DNA of 10,552 bases from Porphyromonadaceae bacterium UBA7087. GTDB lineage: Bacteria; Bacteroidota; Bacteroidia; Bacteroidales; Muribaculaceae. The notes beneath the pieces were generated by a model that did not search any database, was not told where the DNA came from, and was given only the letters and a program-made list of their open reading frames with translations. Made by a program: the position numbers and the translations under genes. Location of the stretch: contig DKYZ01000013.1 of NCBI GenBank assembly GCA_002493515.1, positions 1,363 to 11,914 on the forward strand, given 5' to 3'. Positions 1 to 7,127 of this stretch are shown here, in pieces (position 1 is the first letter of the stretch; the number at the start of each line of letters is the position of its first letter).

Positions 1-46
1 GACAGGGATGTAAAACGATATTTTGGGTCAGAAGCCTGTGGCGACG

Positions 47-2725
47 TCATCTGCCGGAGTTGCGGATGCTGTCGCGCAGGGCGGAGTTGAAAGGCTCGTT
101 GGCGGCAAGGGCCTCCAGAGTCATGTGCATGCGGTAGCGCCAGTAGTGGTGGACGTCTGCCGGATCGTTTATCTGCTCGTCGTGAGGATTCTCGCGGCGC
201 AGCGACGCATCCGTGGAGAGCCAGTCGGCCAACGGGATTATGCAGAGCATCGAGGGACTCTTGAGATGCAGTTCGAGAATCTTGCTGCAGATCCAGGGCT
301 CGGCATAATACGGAGCCTCGCCGTACTCTCCGAGCACATGGTTGTAGTAATCCTGTGTCTTGGCACGGTCAGCCTCCCACCAGGCGCGGATGCCCGGCAT
401 GTCGTGGGTTGAGGTCGTGCAGACGGAATAATACGGGTAATGCCAGGTGTCGCCGAACTCATGCTCGGGATTCTTGGGCATACGCTGTATCTCCAGGGAA
501 AGAATCCGGAGCTCATGCATCACCTCGGGCACACAGTCGGGAATCATGCCGAGATCCTCAGCGCAGCAGAGCATGCGCGTGGCGTCGATTATTGGAGGCA
601 GCTTCCACATCGCCTTGCCACGCCAGAACTCGTTGTGGCGGTGATAGTAGAAATCATTGTAGAGACGGTTGAAATTCCATTTCTCGTAGTCCGACAGCAT
701 GCGGTACTGATAAGTGAACTGAGCCGCGATTCTCGGATGGTAATGCCATTTCTCGTAGGGATCCTCGATGAAGAGCACATCGTCAATCAGACCCAGGAGC
801 GCGTTCTTTATGCGCTCGTTTTTCGCGTTCTGTTCCTTATTGCTGAAATAGTCGCGCACCTTCACCTGGGTATCGACAAACTCCTTCAGACGGTAGCGGC
901 CCTCAGCCTCTGCGTCAAGGAAAGTGTGTTTCACCTCGTCGGTATACTCGCCGAAGAAGTCGCCCAGCATCCATTCCAGGATGAGCGGATGCGTCTGTAT
1001 GTTCGTGTCGATCCAGAAATCATAGTTGTTGCGGAGCTCGTCGGGCGAATAGGGGAGCGCCGGATTGAAATATCCGAGCAGCCCGTGTATGTCGCGCATT
1101 GGAATCTGCCAGATGCGGAAGAACCCGAGAATATGGTCCACACGGTAGGCATCGAAATATTCCGACATCTTGCGGAAACGGTTTTTCCACCATGCGAAAC
1201 CGTCGCGCGCCATCTCCTCCCAGTTGTAGGTCGGGAAGCTCCAGTTTTGTCCGAGCACCGAGAAATCGTCCGGCGGAGCCCCCGCCTGGCAGTCCATGTT
1301 GTAGAGGCGCGGATTGTGCCAGGCGTCGACACTGTGACGCCCTACGCCGATGGGTATGTCGCCCTTCAGCACCACCCCCAGCCCGTGGGCATAGTCGCGG
1401 GCCTCGCGCAACTGGCGGTCGCAGTGATACTGCACGAAGTAATGGTAACGGATCTCGTCATGACGCGACGCGCAGTAACGGTCGATCCTTTCCTTGTCGT
1501 ATACGGCATATTCCCCCCAGCAGGTGTTGTCGGCAGTGCCGTATTCGTCGCGGAGCGTACACCAGGCGGCGTATGGCTTGAGCCATTCCTCGTTGCGCGA
1601 GCAGAACTCGGCAAACTCCGGGCTGCCGGCGGTAGTCTCGCCCGTCTGGCGGTATATCTCATGAAGATATTGCTCCTTGGCCTCATTGACGCGCTCATAG
1701 TCGATCTGCGGGAGCTTGTTGAGCTCCTCTCCCAGCTTGCGGTAATGTTCGCGTCGCTCCGGGTCGGCGAGCACGCCGACAGCCTCCGGCCTCAGATACA
1801 TCGGATGGAGGGCAAACGCCGAGTTGGCGCTGTATGGATATGAGTCTACCCATGTGCGCGACTTCGTGGTGTCGTTGACCGGAAGCAGCTGCAGGACGCT
1901 CTGCCCCGTCTTGTGACACCAGTCGGCCATAGGTTTGAGATCGAGGAAGTCGCCCACTCCGAAGTCTTTCTCAGTGCGGATGGCGAAAACAGGTATGGCT
2001 GTGCCAGCCCCGCGCCAGAATCTGTCGGCTCCGGCGAAACGCAGACCGTCGATGACTACACGCAGGCCAGGAAGATTCTCCGCGATGCCGTAGATGCGGT
2101 TGGGACAGTTTTCCCATTCCACCACCTCGCGGGTGGCTTTCTTCAATATCAGGAACTTGTATTCGAAAGGTGGCCTCAGCTGGGCAAGGGGCAGATTTAT
2201 CTGCCATACGGGATATGCCGAGTCGTTGAGCAGGAGGGCCTCTGCCGGATTCCAGTTGCCGAGAAACTCACCCTCGCCGGATATTGCGAGACACTCGTCG
2301 GGACGCACCATCGGAGCGGCAATGCGCAGCTGCAGCGTGGCCGGCAGCGAGGGGAGCGGAAGGTCGCGGTGGGTGCGGTGAAGGATGCCGTCGGTGAAGG
2401 CTGATGAATAGAACGGCTTGTCGGCGGGAAGATCCTGCCAGGAGTCGAATATATCCACCCTCTCGACGCCGGCGCCAGCGATGAAACGGTGTGGCTCCCC
2501 CCATTCCATGCGCCAAGGGCGGTCGGATGCCTTTACAATAAACCAATAGTTGAAATTATCGACAGGTTTGTCCGTATCCAGCTCGAACGTCCACAGATCG
2601 GGGGCTCCGAGCTTCATCTCGGCGGCCTTTTCCGGATCGGAATCCCCGAGAGCGGGGATGCTGCCGCAGATATAGAGAGCCTCACCCCATTGGGTGTGGT
2701 AGTTGATATTGAATGAGATTCTCAT
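47..2725 (-). CDS. malQ: 4-alpha-glucanotransferase (GH77 amylomaltase) with two N-terminal CBM20 domains
   Basis: This 892-residue protein is a GH77 disproportionating enzyme that transfers glucan segments between maltodextrins in the cytoplasm, as part of starch, maltose and glycogen use. Residues 1-115 and about 125-230 form two CBM20 starch-binding modules; the second has the classic LGNWNP motif (155-160), while the first reads LGDSDP (27-32) without the usual Trp. The catalytic barrel starts near residue 245. Visible active-site signatures are GDIPIGV (455-461), the nucleophile D530 in AYRVDH, the acid/base E723 in CAEDLG, and D775 in STHDMPG. The length fits the long CBM20-containing Bacteroidetes/plant DPE2-like form rather than the roughly 500-residue minimal MalQ. 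No signal peptide is seen. The ATG at 2725 begins directly at the first CBM20 strand. The gene lies 89 bp after nrdJ, behind a terminator, so it probably has its own promoter; a weak -7-like TACTTTTA (minus strand, 2745-2752) is the only candidate. Identification is very secure. Confidence 0.96.
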   Translation of the reverse strand: MRISFNINYHTQWGEALYICGSIPALGDSDPEKAAEMKLGAPDLWTFELDTDKPVDNFNYWFIVKASDRPWRMEWGEPHRFIAGAGVERVDIFDSWQDLPADKPFYSSAFTDGILHRTHRDLPLPSLPATLQLRIAAPMVRPDECLAISGEGEFLGNWNPAEALLLNDSAYPVWQINLPLAQLRPPFEYKFLILKKATREVVEWENCPNRIYGIAENLPGLRVVIDGLRFAGADRFWRGAGTAIPVFAIRTEKDFGVGDFLDLKPMADWCHKTGQSVLQLLPVNDTTKSRTWVDSYPYSANSAFALHPMYLRPEAVGVLADPERREHYRKLGEELNKLPQIDYERVNEAKEQYLHEIYRQTGETTAGSPEFAEFCSRNEEWLKPYAAWCTLRDEYGTADNTCWGEYAVYDKERIDRYCASRHDEIRYHYFVQYHCDRQLREARDYAHGLGVVLKGDIPIGVGRHSVDAWHNPRLYNMDCQAGAPPDDFSVLGQNWSFPTYNWEEMARDGFAWWKNRFRKMSEYFDAYRVDHILGFFRIWQIPMRDIHGLLGYFNPALPYSPDELRNNYDFWIDTNIQTHPLILEWMLGDFFGEYTDEVKHTFLDAEAEGRYRLKEFVDTQVKVRDYFSNKEQNAKNERIKNALLGLIDDVLFIEDPYEKWHYHPRIAAQFTYQYRMLSDYEKWNFNRLYNDFYYHRHNEFWRGKAMWKLPPIIDATRMLCCAEDLGMIPDCVPEVMHELRILSLEIQRMPKNPEHEFGDTWHYPYYSVCTTSTHDMPGIRAWWEADRAKTQDYYNHVLGEYGEAPYYAEPWICSKILELHLKSPSMLCIIPLADWLSTDASLRRENPHDEQINDPADVHHYWRYRMHMTLEALAANEPFNSALRDSIRNSGR

Positions 2726-2758
2726 GAGATATTTAATTTTGTTCTAAAAGTAATAACG

Positions 2759-2805
2759 AAAAAAATCGGGATTTGGTTTCGTCAGCCGGCGAAACCAGAT
2801 CCCGA
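2759..2805 (-). terminator. Rho-independent terminator of nrdJ
   Basis: On the minus strand, a 16-bp stem (arms 2766-2781 and 2790-2805, one G-U wobble) with an 8-nt loop is followed directly by seven T residues (complement of 2759-2765). It begins about 10 nt after the nrdJ stop codon. This is a textbook intrinsic terminator and separates nrdJ from malQ. Confidence 0.93.
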
Positions 2806-2814
2806 AAGTCAGGG

Positions 2815-5352
2815 TTATCCGCATTTCGACGTGCCGCACGACGTGCAAATCAGGCATCCCTCCTGATAAATGAGTGTCTCGGCGCCACAATGGGGACATT
2901 TCTGGCCGGTGGCGGCGGTGCCGTTGGGCAGGTATTTCTTCAGGGCACGCTCCACGCCGTTTTTCCACGTATTGATGCTCGTGTTGTCAAGCTCCAGGCC
3001 GCCTACAAGTTTCAGCACCTGGTCGATGGGCATCCCGTATCGTAGCACCCCGGATATGAGTTTGGCATAGTTCCAGAACTCCGGGTTGAATTTCTCGCTC
3101 AGCCCCTCGATGGTGGTCTTGTAGCCGCGCTTGTTGATAAACTGGAAGTCATATCGCTTGCGGCCGTTGGCATCGACAGCCTTTATTATCTTGCCGTTCG
3201 TGACGCTCTTCGGGCAGAAGATGCCGTCTTCGTCGTCGGCCAGACCGGTGAAGATCTCGTAAGGCTTTCCGTCAACCAGGCCTACGAAGGCTATCCATTT
3301 CTCCTTGTTGTTCTGGAAGCGGACGACGTCGGCCTCCAGCTCTGCCGGACGCTTGATCACATGGTCGGGAAGGTGGATGAGGCCGGCTTTGGGCGTGACG
3401 TTTTTCGGCAGCGCCTCCAGGACGTTGTTGCGCGAGCCGTCGCGATAGACGGTGCATCCCTTGCATCCGGCCTTCCATGCCTCCACATAGAGGTCGCCGA
3501 CGAGCTCCTCGGTGACATCGGCCGGAAGGTTGATGGTGACGCTGATCGAATGGTCTACCCATTGCTGCACGGCTCCCTGCATCCTTACCTTCTCCATCCA
3601 GTCGACATCGTTGGCGGTCGCCTTGTAGTAGGGGGAGCGTTTCACGAGCTCCTCGATGGCTTCGGCCGACATGTTCTTCTCCTCGGGGATGCCGTTGACA
3701 CGCATCCATTCCAGAAACTTGTGGTGGTAGACCACATATTCCTCGAATGCGTCTCCCACCTCGTCGACAAAATCTATCGTCACGTTGGGGTCGGTGGGAT
3801 TCACCTTGCGCCTGCGTTTGTATACCGGCATGAAGACCGGCTCTATGCCGCTCGAGGTCTGTGTCATCAGCGAGGTGGTGCCTGTTGGGGCTATGGTCAG
3901 GCACGCGATGTTGCGCCGTCCGTTTTTCACCATCCTCCCATATAGGGCAGGATCGGCCTCGCGCAGACGTCCGATATAGGGATTGTCTTTCTCTCTTTCG
4001 GCGTCATAGATCTCGAACGCCCCGCGCTCCGAGGCCATGTCGACGCTTGATGAATAATACGCCAGGGCCAGCTCGCGGTGCACTTTCACAGAGAAATCGG
4101 TGGCCTCCTTTGTCCCGTAGCGCAGGCCCATGGCCGCGAGCATGTCCCCCTCGCCGGTGGTGCCGCATCCGGTGCGGCGTCCCTTGAGGGTCTTGCTGCG
4201 TATCTTCTTCCAGAGATTGAGCTCGGTGAGCTTCACCTCAGCGGTCTCTGGGTCGGATTCGATCTTGGCGATTATCGTGTCGATCTTCTCCATCTCAAGG
4301 TCGATGATGTCGTCCATGATCCGCTGTGCCTTGCCCGCGTGGATGCGGAAGAGGGGGAAGTCGAATTCCGCCTGCGGAGTGAAGGGGTTTTTCACGTAGC
4401 TGTAGAGGTTGATGGCCACCAGGCGGCAGCTGTCGTAGGGACACAGAGGAATCTCGCCGCAGGGGTTGGTGCTTATGGTCTGGAATCCGAGGTCGGCATA
4501 GCAGTCGGGAACAGACTGGCGTGTGATGGTGTCCCAGAACAGGACACCCGGCTCGGCGCTGCGCCAGGCGTTGTGGACAATCTTCTTCCACAGTGCCGAC
4601 GCGTCGATCTCCTTGGTGACCACGGGCGAGTCGGAATCCACCGGATATTTCTGCTGATAAGGTGCGCCGCTAACGGCCGACTGCATGAAGGCGTCGTCGA
4701 TTCTCACCGATACGTTCGCTCCGGTGACCTTGCCGGCCTCCATCTTGGCGTCGATGAAAGCCTCCGAATCCGGGTGCCTGATGCTGACGGTGAGCATCAG
4801 CGCCCCCCGGCGTCCGTCTTGCGCCACCTCGCGGGTGGAGTTGCTGTAACGCTCCATGAAGGGCACCAGGCCTGTGGAGGTCAGCGCCGAGTTCTTGACG
4901 GGGCTTCCTTTCGGACGGATGTGAGAGAGGTCGTGGCCGACGCCGCCGCGCCGCTTCATGAGCTGCACCTGTTCCTCGTCGATCTTGATGATGCCGCCGT
5001 AGGAGTCAGGCTTGCCGTCGAGGCCGATCACGAAACAGTTGGAGAGCGAGCCGACCTGGTAGTTGTTGCCGATACCGGCCATAGGGCTTCCCTGGGGTAC
5101 GATATAGCGGAAATCGCGCATCAGCTCGAACACCTCGTCGAAGCTCATGGGGTTGGGGTAATTGTTCTCGATTCTGGTTATCTCTGAGGCCAGGCGACGG
5201 TGCATGTCGTCGGGGGTAAGCTCATAGATGTTGCCGTAGGAGTCTTTCAGCGCGTATTTTGTGGCCCATACGCGGGCCGCCAGCGCGTCGCCCTTGAAAT
5301 ATTCGAGGGAAGCGGCGTAGACTTCGTCGTAGTTGTAGGTGGGACGTGACAT
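2815..5352 (-). CDS. nrdJ: Adenosylcobalamin-dependent (class II) ribonucleotide reductase
   Basis: This 845-residue enzyme reduces ribonucleotides to deoxyribonucleotides, using adenosylcobalamin to make the active-site thiyl radical; it is cytoplasmic and needs no oxygen. The sequence shows the complete catalytic set of class II enzymes: the radical Cys C298 within TNPCGE (N296, E300), and the redox pair C106 (SNCFVIG) and C309, the latter 11 residues after the radical Cys as in the Thermotoga enzyme. The ten-stranded barrel continues through PTGTTSLM (489-496). A TSCPD-type region occupies roughly 620-800, and a C-terminal Cys-rich ribbon (C819, C822, C833, C836, C839, C844) matches the NrdJ_Z type and probably shuttles electrons to the active-site disulfide. 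The open frame extends upstream to a TTG at 5409, but the ATG at 5352, giving MSRPTYNYDEV, matches the family start; the extra segment lies in repeat and promoter-like DNA. No NrdR-type ATP cone is evident at the N-terminus. It stands alone, ended by a strong terminator. Confidence 0.96.
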   Translation of the reverse strand: MSRPTYNYDEVYAASLEYFKGDALAARVWATKYALKDSYGNIYELTPDDMHRRLASEITRIENNYPNPMSFDEVFELMRDFRYIVPQGSPMAGIGNNYQVGSLSNCFVIGLDGKPDSYGGIIKIDEEQVQLMKRRGGVGHDLSHIRPKGSPVKNSALTSTGLVPFMERYSNSTREVAQDGRRGALMLTVSIRHPDSEAFIDAKMEAGKVTGANVSVRIDDAFMQSAVSGAPYQQKYPVDSDSPVVTKEIDASALWKKIVHNAWRSAEPGVLFWDTITRQSVPDCYADLGFQTISTNPCGEIPLCPYDSCRLVAINLYSYVKNPFTPQAEFDFPLFRIHAGKAQRIMDDIIDLEMEKIDTIIAKIESDPETAEVKLTELNLWKKIRSKTLKGRRTGCGTTGEGDMLAAMGLRYGTKEATDFSVKVHRELALAYYSSSVDMASERGAFEIYDAEREKDNPYIGRLREADPALYGRMVKNGRRNIACLTIAPTGTTSLMTQTSSGIEPVFMPVYKRRRKVNPTDPNVTIDFVDEVGDAFEEYVVYHHKFLEWMRVNGIPEEKNMSAEAIEELVKRSPYYKATANDVDWMEKVRMQGAVQQWVDHSISVTINLPADVTEELVGDLYVEAWKAGCKGCTVYRDGSRNNVLEALPKNVTPKAGLIHLPDHVIKRPAELEADVVRFQNNKEKWIAFVGLVDGKPYEIFTGLADDEDGIFCPKSVTNGKIIKAVDANGRKRYDFQFINKRGYKTTIEGLSEKFNPEFWNYAKLISGVLRYGMPIDQVLKLVGGLELDNTSINTWKNGVERALKKYLPNGTAATGQKCPHCGAETLIYQEGCLICTSCGTSKCG

Positions 5353-5367
5353 TTGTGTGATTTGTTC

Positions 5368-5409
5368 GGAAGATATATAGTTATTGCTGAATGCAATCGC
5401 TGAATGCAA
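5368..5409 (-). promoter_or_regulatory. Tandem repeat and possible promoter upstream of nrdJ
   Basis: An 11-bp sequence, GCTGAATGCAA on the plus strand, occurs twice without a mismatch at 5386-5396 and 5399-5409, giving a 13-bp period. The first copy with its flank also has inverted TTGC/GCAA ends. On the minus strand a TTG (complement of 5394-5396), 18 bp of spacer and TATCTTCC (complement of 5368-5375) weakly resemble a Bacteroidetes promoter about 15 nt before the nrdJ ATG. The repeat would then overlap the -33 region, a natural position for an operator. The repeat is seen directly; promoter and operator roles are inferred. A stretch at 5371-5380 vaguely resembles half of an NrdR box. Confidence 0.4.
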
Positions 5410-5504
5410 ATTTCGGAAAAAAAAGCGAGATTCGGTAATTTATATTTTGTGCGGGAGGGCCCGGATTATCCATTTTGGAATCATATTGTGCTGAAAATGA
5501 GGTG

Positions 5505-5536
5505 TTTAATATCGCAAATGGGTGTTGATAACTTTC
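5505..5536 (+). promoter_or_regulatory. Possible promoter of the AraC-family gene
   Basis: TAACTTTC at 5529-5536 matches the Bacteroidetes -7 element TAnnTTTG except for the last base, and TTTA at 5505-5508 lies 20 bp upstream, at the spacing expected for the -33 element. Transcription would start near 5543, about 20 nt before the GTG at 5566. Both boxes deviate from consensus by one base, so this is a moderate prediction. Confidence 0.45.
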
Positions 5537-5565
5537 TCAAATAAAAATTTCAGGCTCTGGGAAAT

Positions 5566-6489
5566 GTGGCGAGATTTGTGGGTTATATAAAAAATAACGA
5601 TATTTGCAGCGTGATAGAAGATGATAAAGACATAGCCGGGGGCAAAACGGTAGCGGATATTCTGGGGAGCGAGTTCAGGATTTACCGTCATCTGCCTGTA
5701 GAGAAGATTCCGGCCATCGATGAGCCGGTCAAGTTCACTTCCAACGCATCGATCTACATGCGTTGCGGTGAGTGTGCCGCCGACATCGACCTGATGAGTT
5801 TCAGAATCCAGGCTCCCTCCATAGTGAACATACGTGCCGGCCAGATACTGGTGGTCAAAAAGGTGAGCGAGGACTTCGACGCCTCCGTCATGGTTATGTC
5901 GAGGGAGATATGGGATGCCATATTCAATCTCGTCAAAGACTGCAAAAGCTATCCCATAGTAAGGCGTTATCCGGTGGCCCAGGTGCCTCCGGAGCTTATG
6001 CCTGTGCTTGATGACCTCTACGACCGTGTGGGTGTATTCCTGCGGGAGCGGGACAATCCCAATATCAAGGAGACCATGATTTTCGGACTCACCACCTTTT
6101 TCTTCCGTCGTGCACATACTTTCTACGACCGGTATGCCGACACCTATCCGACAATCCACAGCCGGGTGGTAGACCGGTTCGTCAGCCTGGTGCAACAGAA
6201 TTTCCGCAGACAGCGTTTTCTTGATTTCTACGCCTCCAAGCTCGATATCACGTCCAAGCATCTTTCCCGGACGGTCAAGGCCCAGACCGGCCATACGGCT
6301 GTGGAATGGATAGAGCGTTACGTAATTCTTGAGGCGAAGGCGATGCTGAGGTCGTCGAATCTCACTGTCCAGCAGATTTCCGACGAGCTTTATTTCCCCT
6401 CACAATCGTTTTTCGGGAAATATTTCAAGAAGAGCACCGGGATGTCGCCCAAGGAGTTCCGCAACATGCTTGGGGGCGGCAACGTCTGA
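5566..6489 (+). CDS. AraC-family transcriptional regulator
   Basis: This protein of about 307 residues has an N-terminal cupin-like sensing region (roughly 35-140, ending the first sheet with IVNIRAGQILVV) and a C-terminal AraC/XylS DNA-binding domain (about 200-303). The two helix-turn-helix units are around 218-242 (DFYASKLDITSKHLSRTVK) and 266-290 (LTVQQISDELYFPSQSFFGK), followed by the family signature YFKKSTGMSPKEFR. Such proteins bind a small ligand or signal and activate or repress nearby genes; ligand and targets cannot be read from sequence. No ATG is available at the beginning: the start used here is GTG 5566, the first plausible start after an in-frame stop at 5542; a second GTG at 5611 would shorten it by 15 residues. 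The neighbouring lipoprotein gene on the same strand, 152 bp downstream behind a hairpin, is a possible target but not a clear operon partner. The family call is secure; start and role are not. Confidence 0.88.
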   Translation: MARFVGYIKNNDICSVIEDDKDIAGGKTVADILGSEFRIYRHLPVEKIPAIDEPVKFTSNASIYMRCGECAADIDLMSFRIQAPSIVNIRAGQILVVKKVSEDFDASVMVMSREIWDAIFNLVKDCKSYPIVRRYPVAQVPPELMPVLDDLYDRVGVFLRERDNPNIKETMIFGLTTFFFRRAHTFYDRYADTYPTIHSRVVDRFVSLVQQNFRRQRFLDFYASKLDITSKHLSRTVKAQTGHTAVEWIERYVILEAKAMLRSSNLTVQQISDELYFPSQSFFGKYFKKSTGMSPKEFRNMLGGGNV

Positions 6490-6554
6490 GTCCGACATGA
6501 TTTAAAAATTCATTGTCGCTCAACCTTATGCGAAAGAAGCGTGTTATAAGGTAA

Positions 6555-6591
6555 AATCCGGAAAACGGCTGTAAGCCGCTGTTTCCGGATT
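6555..6591. terminator. Strong hairpin, probable (bidirectional) terminator after the AraC gene
   Basis: A two-part hairpin has a 10-bp outer stem (6555-6564 with 6582-6591), a small asymmetric internal loop, a 5-bp inner stem (CGGCT 6566-6570 with AGCCG 6574-6578) and a 3-nt loop. On the plus strand it is followed by TGTTTG, a weak T tract; on the minus strand the stem runs into a TTTT tract. It lies 65 nt after the AraC stop and 50 nt before the lipoprotein ATG. It could end transcription from either side, or form the 5' leader structure of the lipoprotein mRNA. Confidence 0.65.
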
Positions 6592-6641
6592 GTTTGAAAG
6601 TGTATATAGGCTAAATCAAAATTATTTAAAAACTAAGGATT

Positions 6642-7127
6642 ATGAAAAAGTTGCTTTACCTTTTGCTTCTTCTGCCTCTCGGGCTGTTTTCCTCCTGTGA
6701 CGATGACAACGACATGCCGGATGTGACCATGAACGTATCCATGTCGAATGTGGTGCAGTATGACGGCATTACGTATGTAGTGGCAGGTGATGTCATCAAA
6801 GTGAACGGTGTCACAGTAAAGCCGGTCACCGGCGGCAATGCCGCGATAGCCGGTGGAGTCACCTATATATGGGACGTCTATACCAATGAGATGGCGATAG
6901 GCTACAGTCCGGTGGCTCCTTACGGTATCGACGTGCCGACGGCCACGGTGGGAGTCGGCAATCATCTTCTCGACCTGCGCATGGCCATTGTCCAGGTTGA
7001 CAAGTCTGTGGCAAACGCGCTCATATCCTACCCGATAAAGGTCGTGGCCTCTGCTGACGACATACCGGATCCGGCTCCTGAGAAGGGAACCTACACGGCG
7101 TCAGCGACCGCGCATACCACCAAGTAG
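6642..7127 (+). CDS. Small predicted surface lipoprotein of unknown function
   Basis: This 161-residue protein begins with a lipoprotein signal: KK, a leucine-rich hydrophobic stretch and a lipobox ending at C19 (LFSSC). The residues right after the Cys are DDDND, an acidic stretch resembling the Bacteroidetes lipoprotein export signal, so display on the cell surface is likely. The mature part alternates short hydrophobic and Gly/Val/Thr-rich strands (about 28-140), suggesting a single Ig-like beta-sandwich, and ends in a Pro/Thr/Ala-rich, probably disordered tail. I recognise no specific family, and it lacks SusD-like features. The ATG at 6642 is preceded by an AT-rich leader; no consensus promoter is evident. 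The gene follows an AraC regulator on the same strand, and its last 27 bp overlap the 3' end of the opposite-strand galactanase gene. A role in binding a polysaccharide or other envelope ligand is possible but is inference only. Confidence 0.85.
   Translation: MKKLLYLLLLLPLGLFSSCDDDNDMPDVTMNVSMSNVVQYDGITYVVAGDVIKVNGVTVKPVTGGNAAIAGGVTYIWDVYTNEMAIGYSPVAPYGIDVPTATVGVGNHLLDLRMAIVQVDKSVANALISYPIKVVASADDIPDPAPEKGTYTASATAHTTK

Noticed and set aside
440..1843. Long open frame of 467 codons on the plus strand opposite malQ
   Set aside because: It lies entirely antisense to a well-conserved GH77 gene and its translation looks like a GC-driven shadow (Val/Leu/Glu-rich, no domain).
4078..5187. Open frame of 369 codons on the plus strand opposite nrdJ
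   Set aside because: Antisense to conserved catalytic parts of nrdJ, no recognisable domain or start context; a codon-bias shadow.
5353..5409. N-terminal extension of NrdJ to a TTG start at 5409
   Set aside because: The extension is encoded by the tandem repeat and promoter-like DNA; the ATG at 5352 gives the conserved start.
5353..5565. Possible cobalamin riboswitch in front of the B12-dependent nrdJ
   Set aside because: No B12-box or long structured leader can be recognised, and the gap to the divergent gene is short; the putative promoter lies only about 15 nt from the ATG.
5506..6294. Open frame of 262 codons on the minus strand opposite the AraC gene
   Set aside because: The plus-strand reading has clear helix-turn-helix motifs; the minus-strand translation is low-information and His/Tyr-rich as expected for a shadow.
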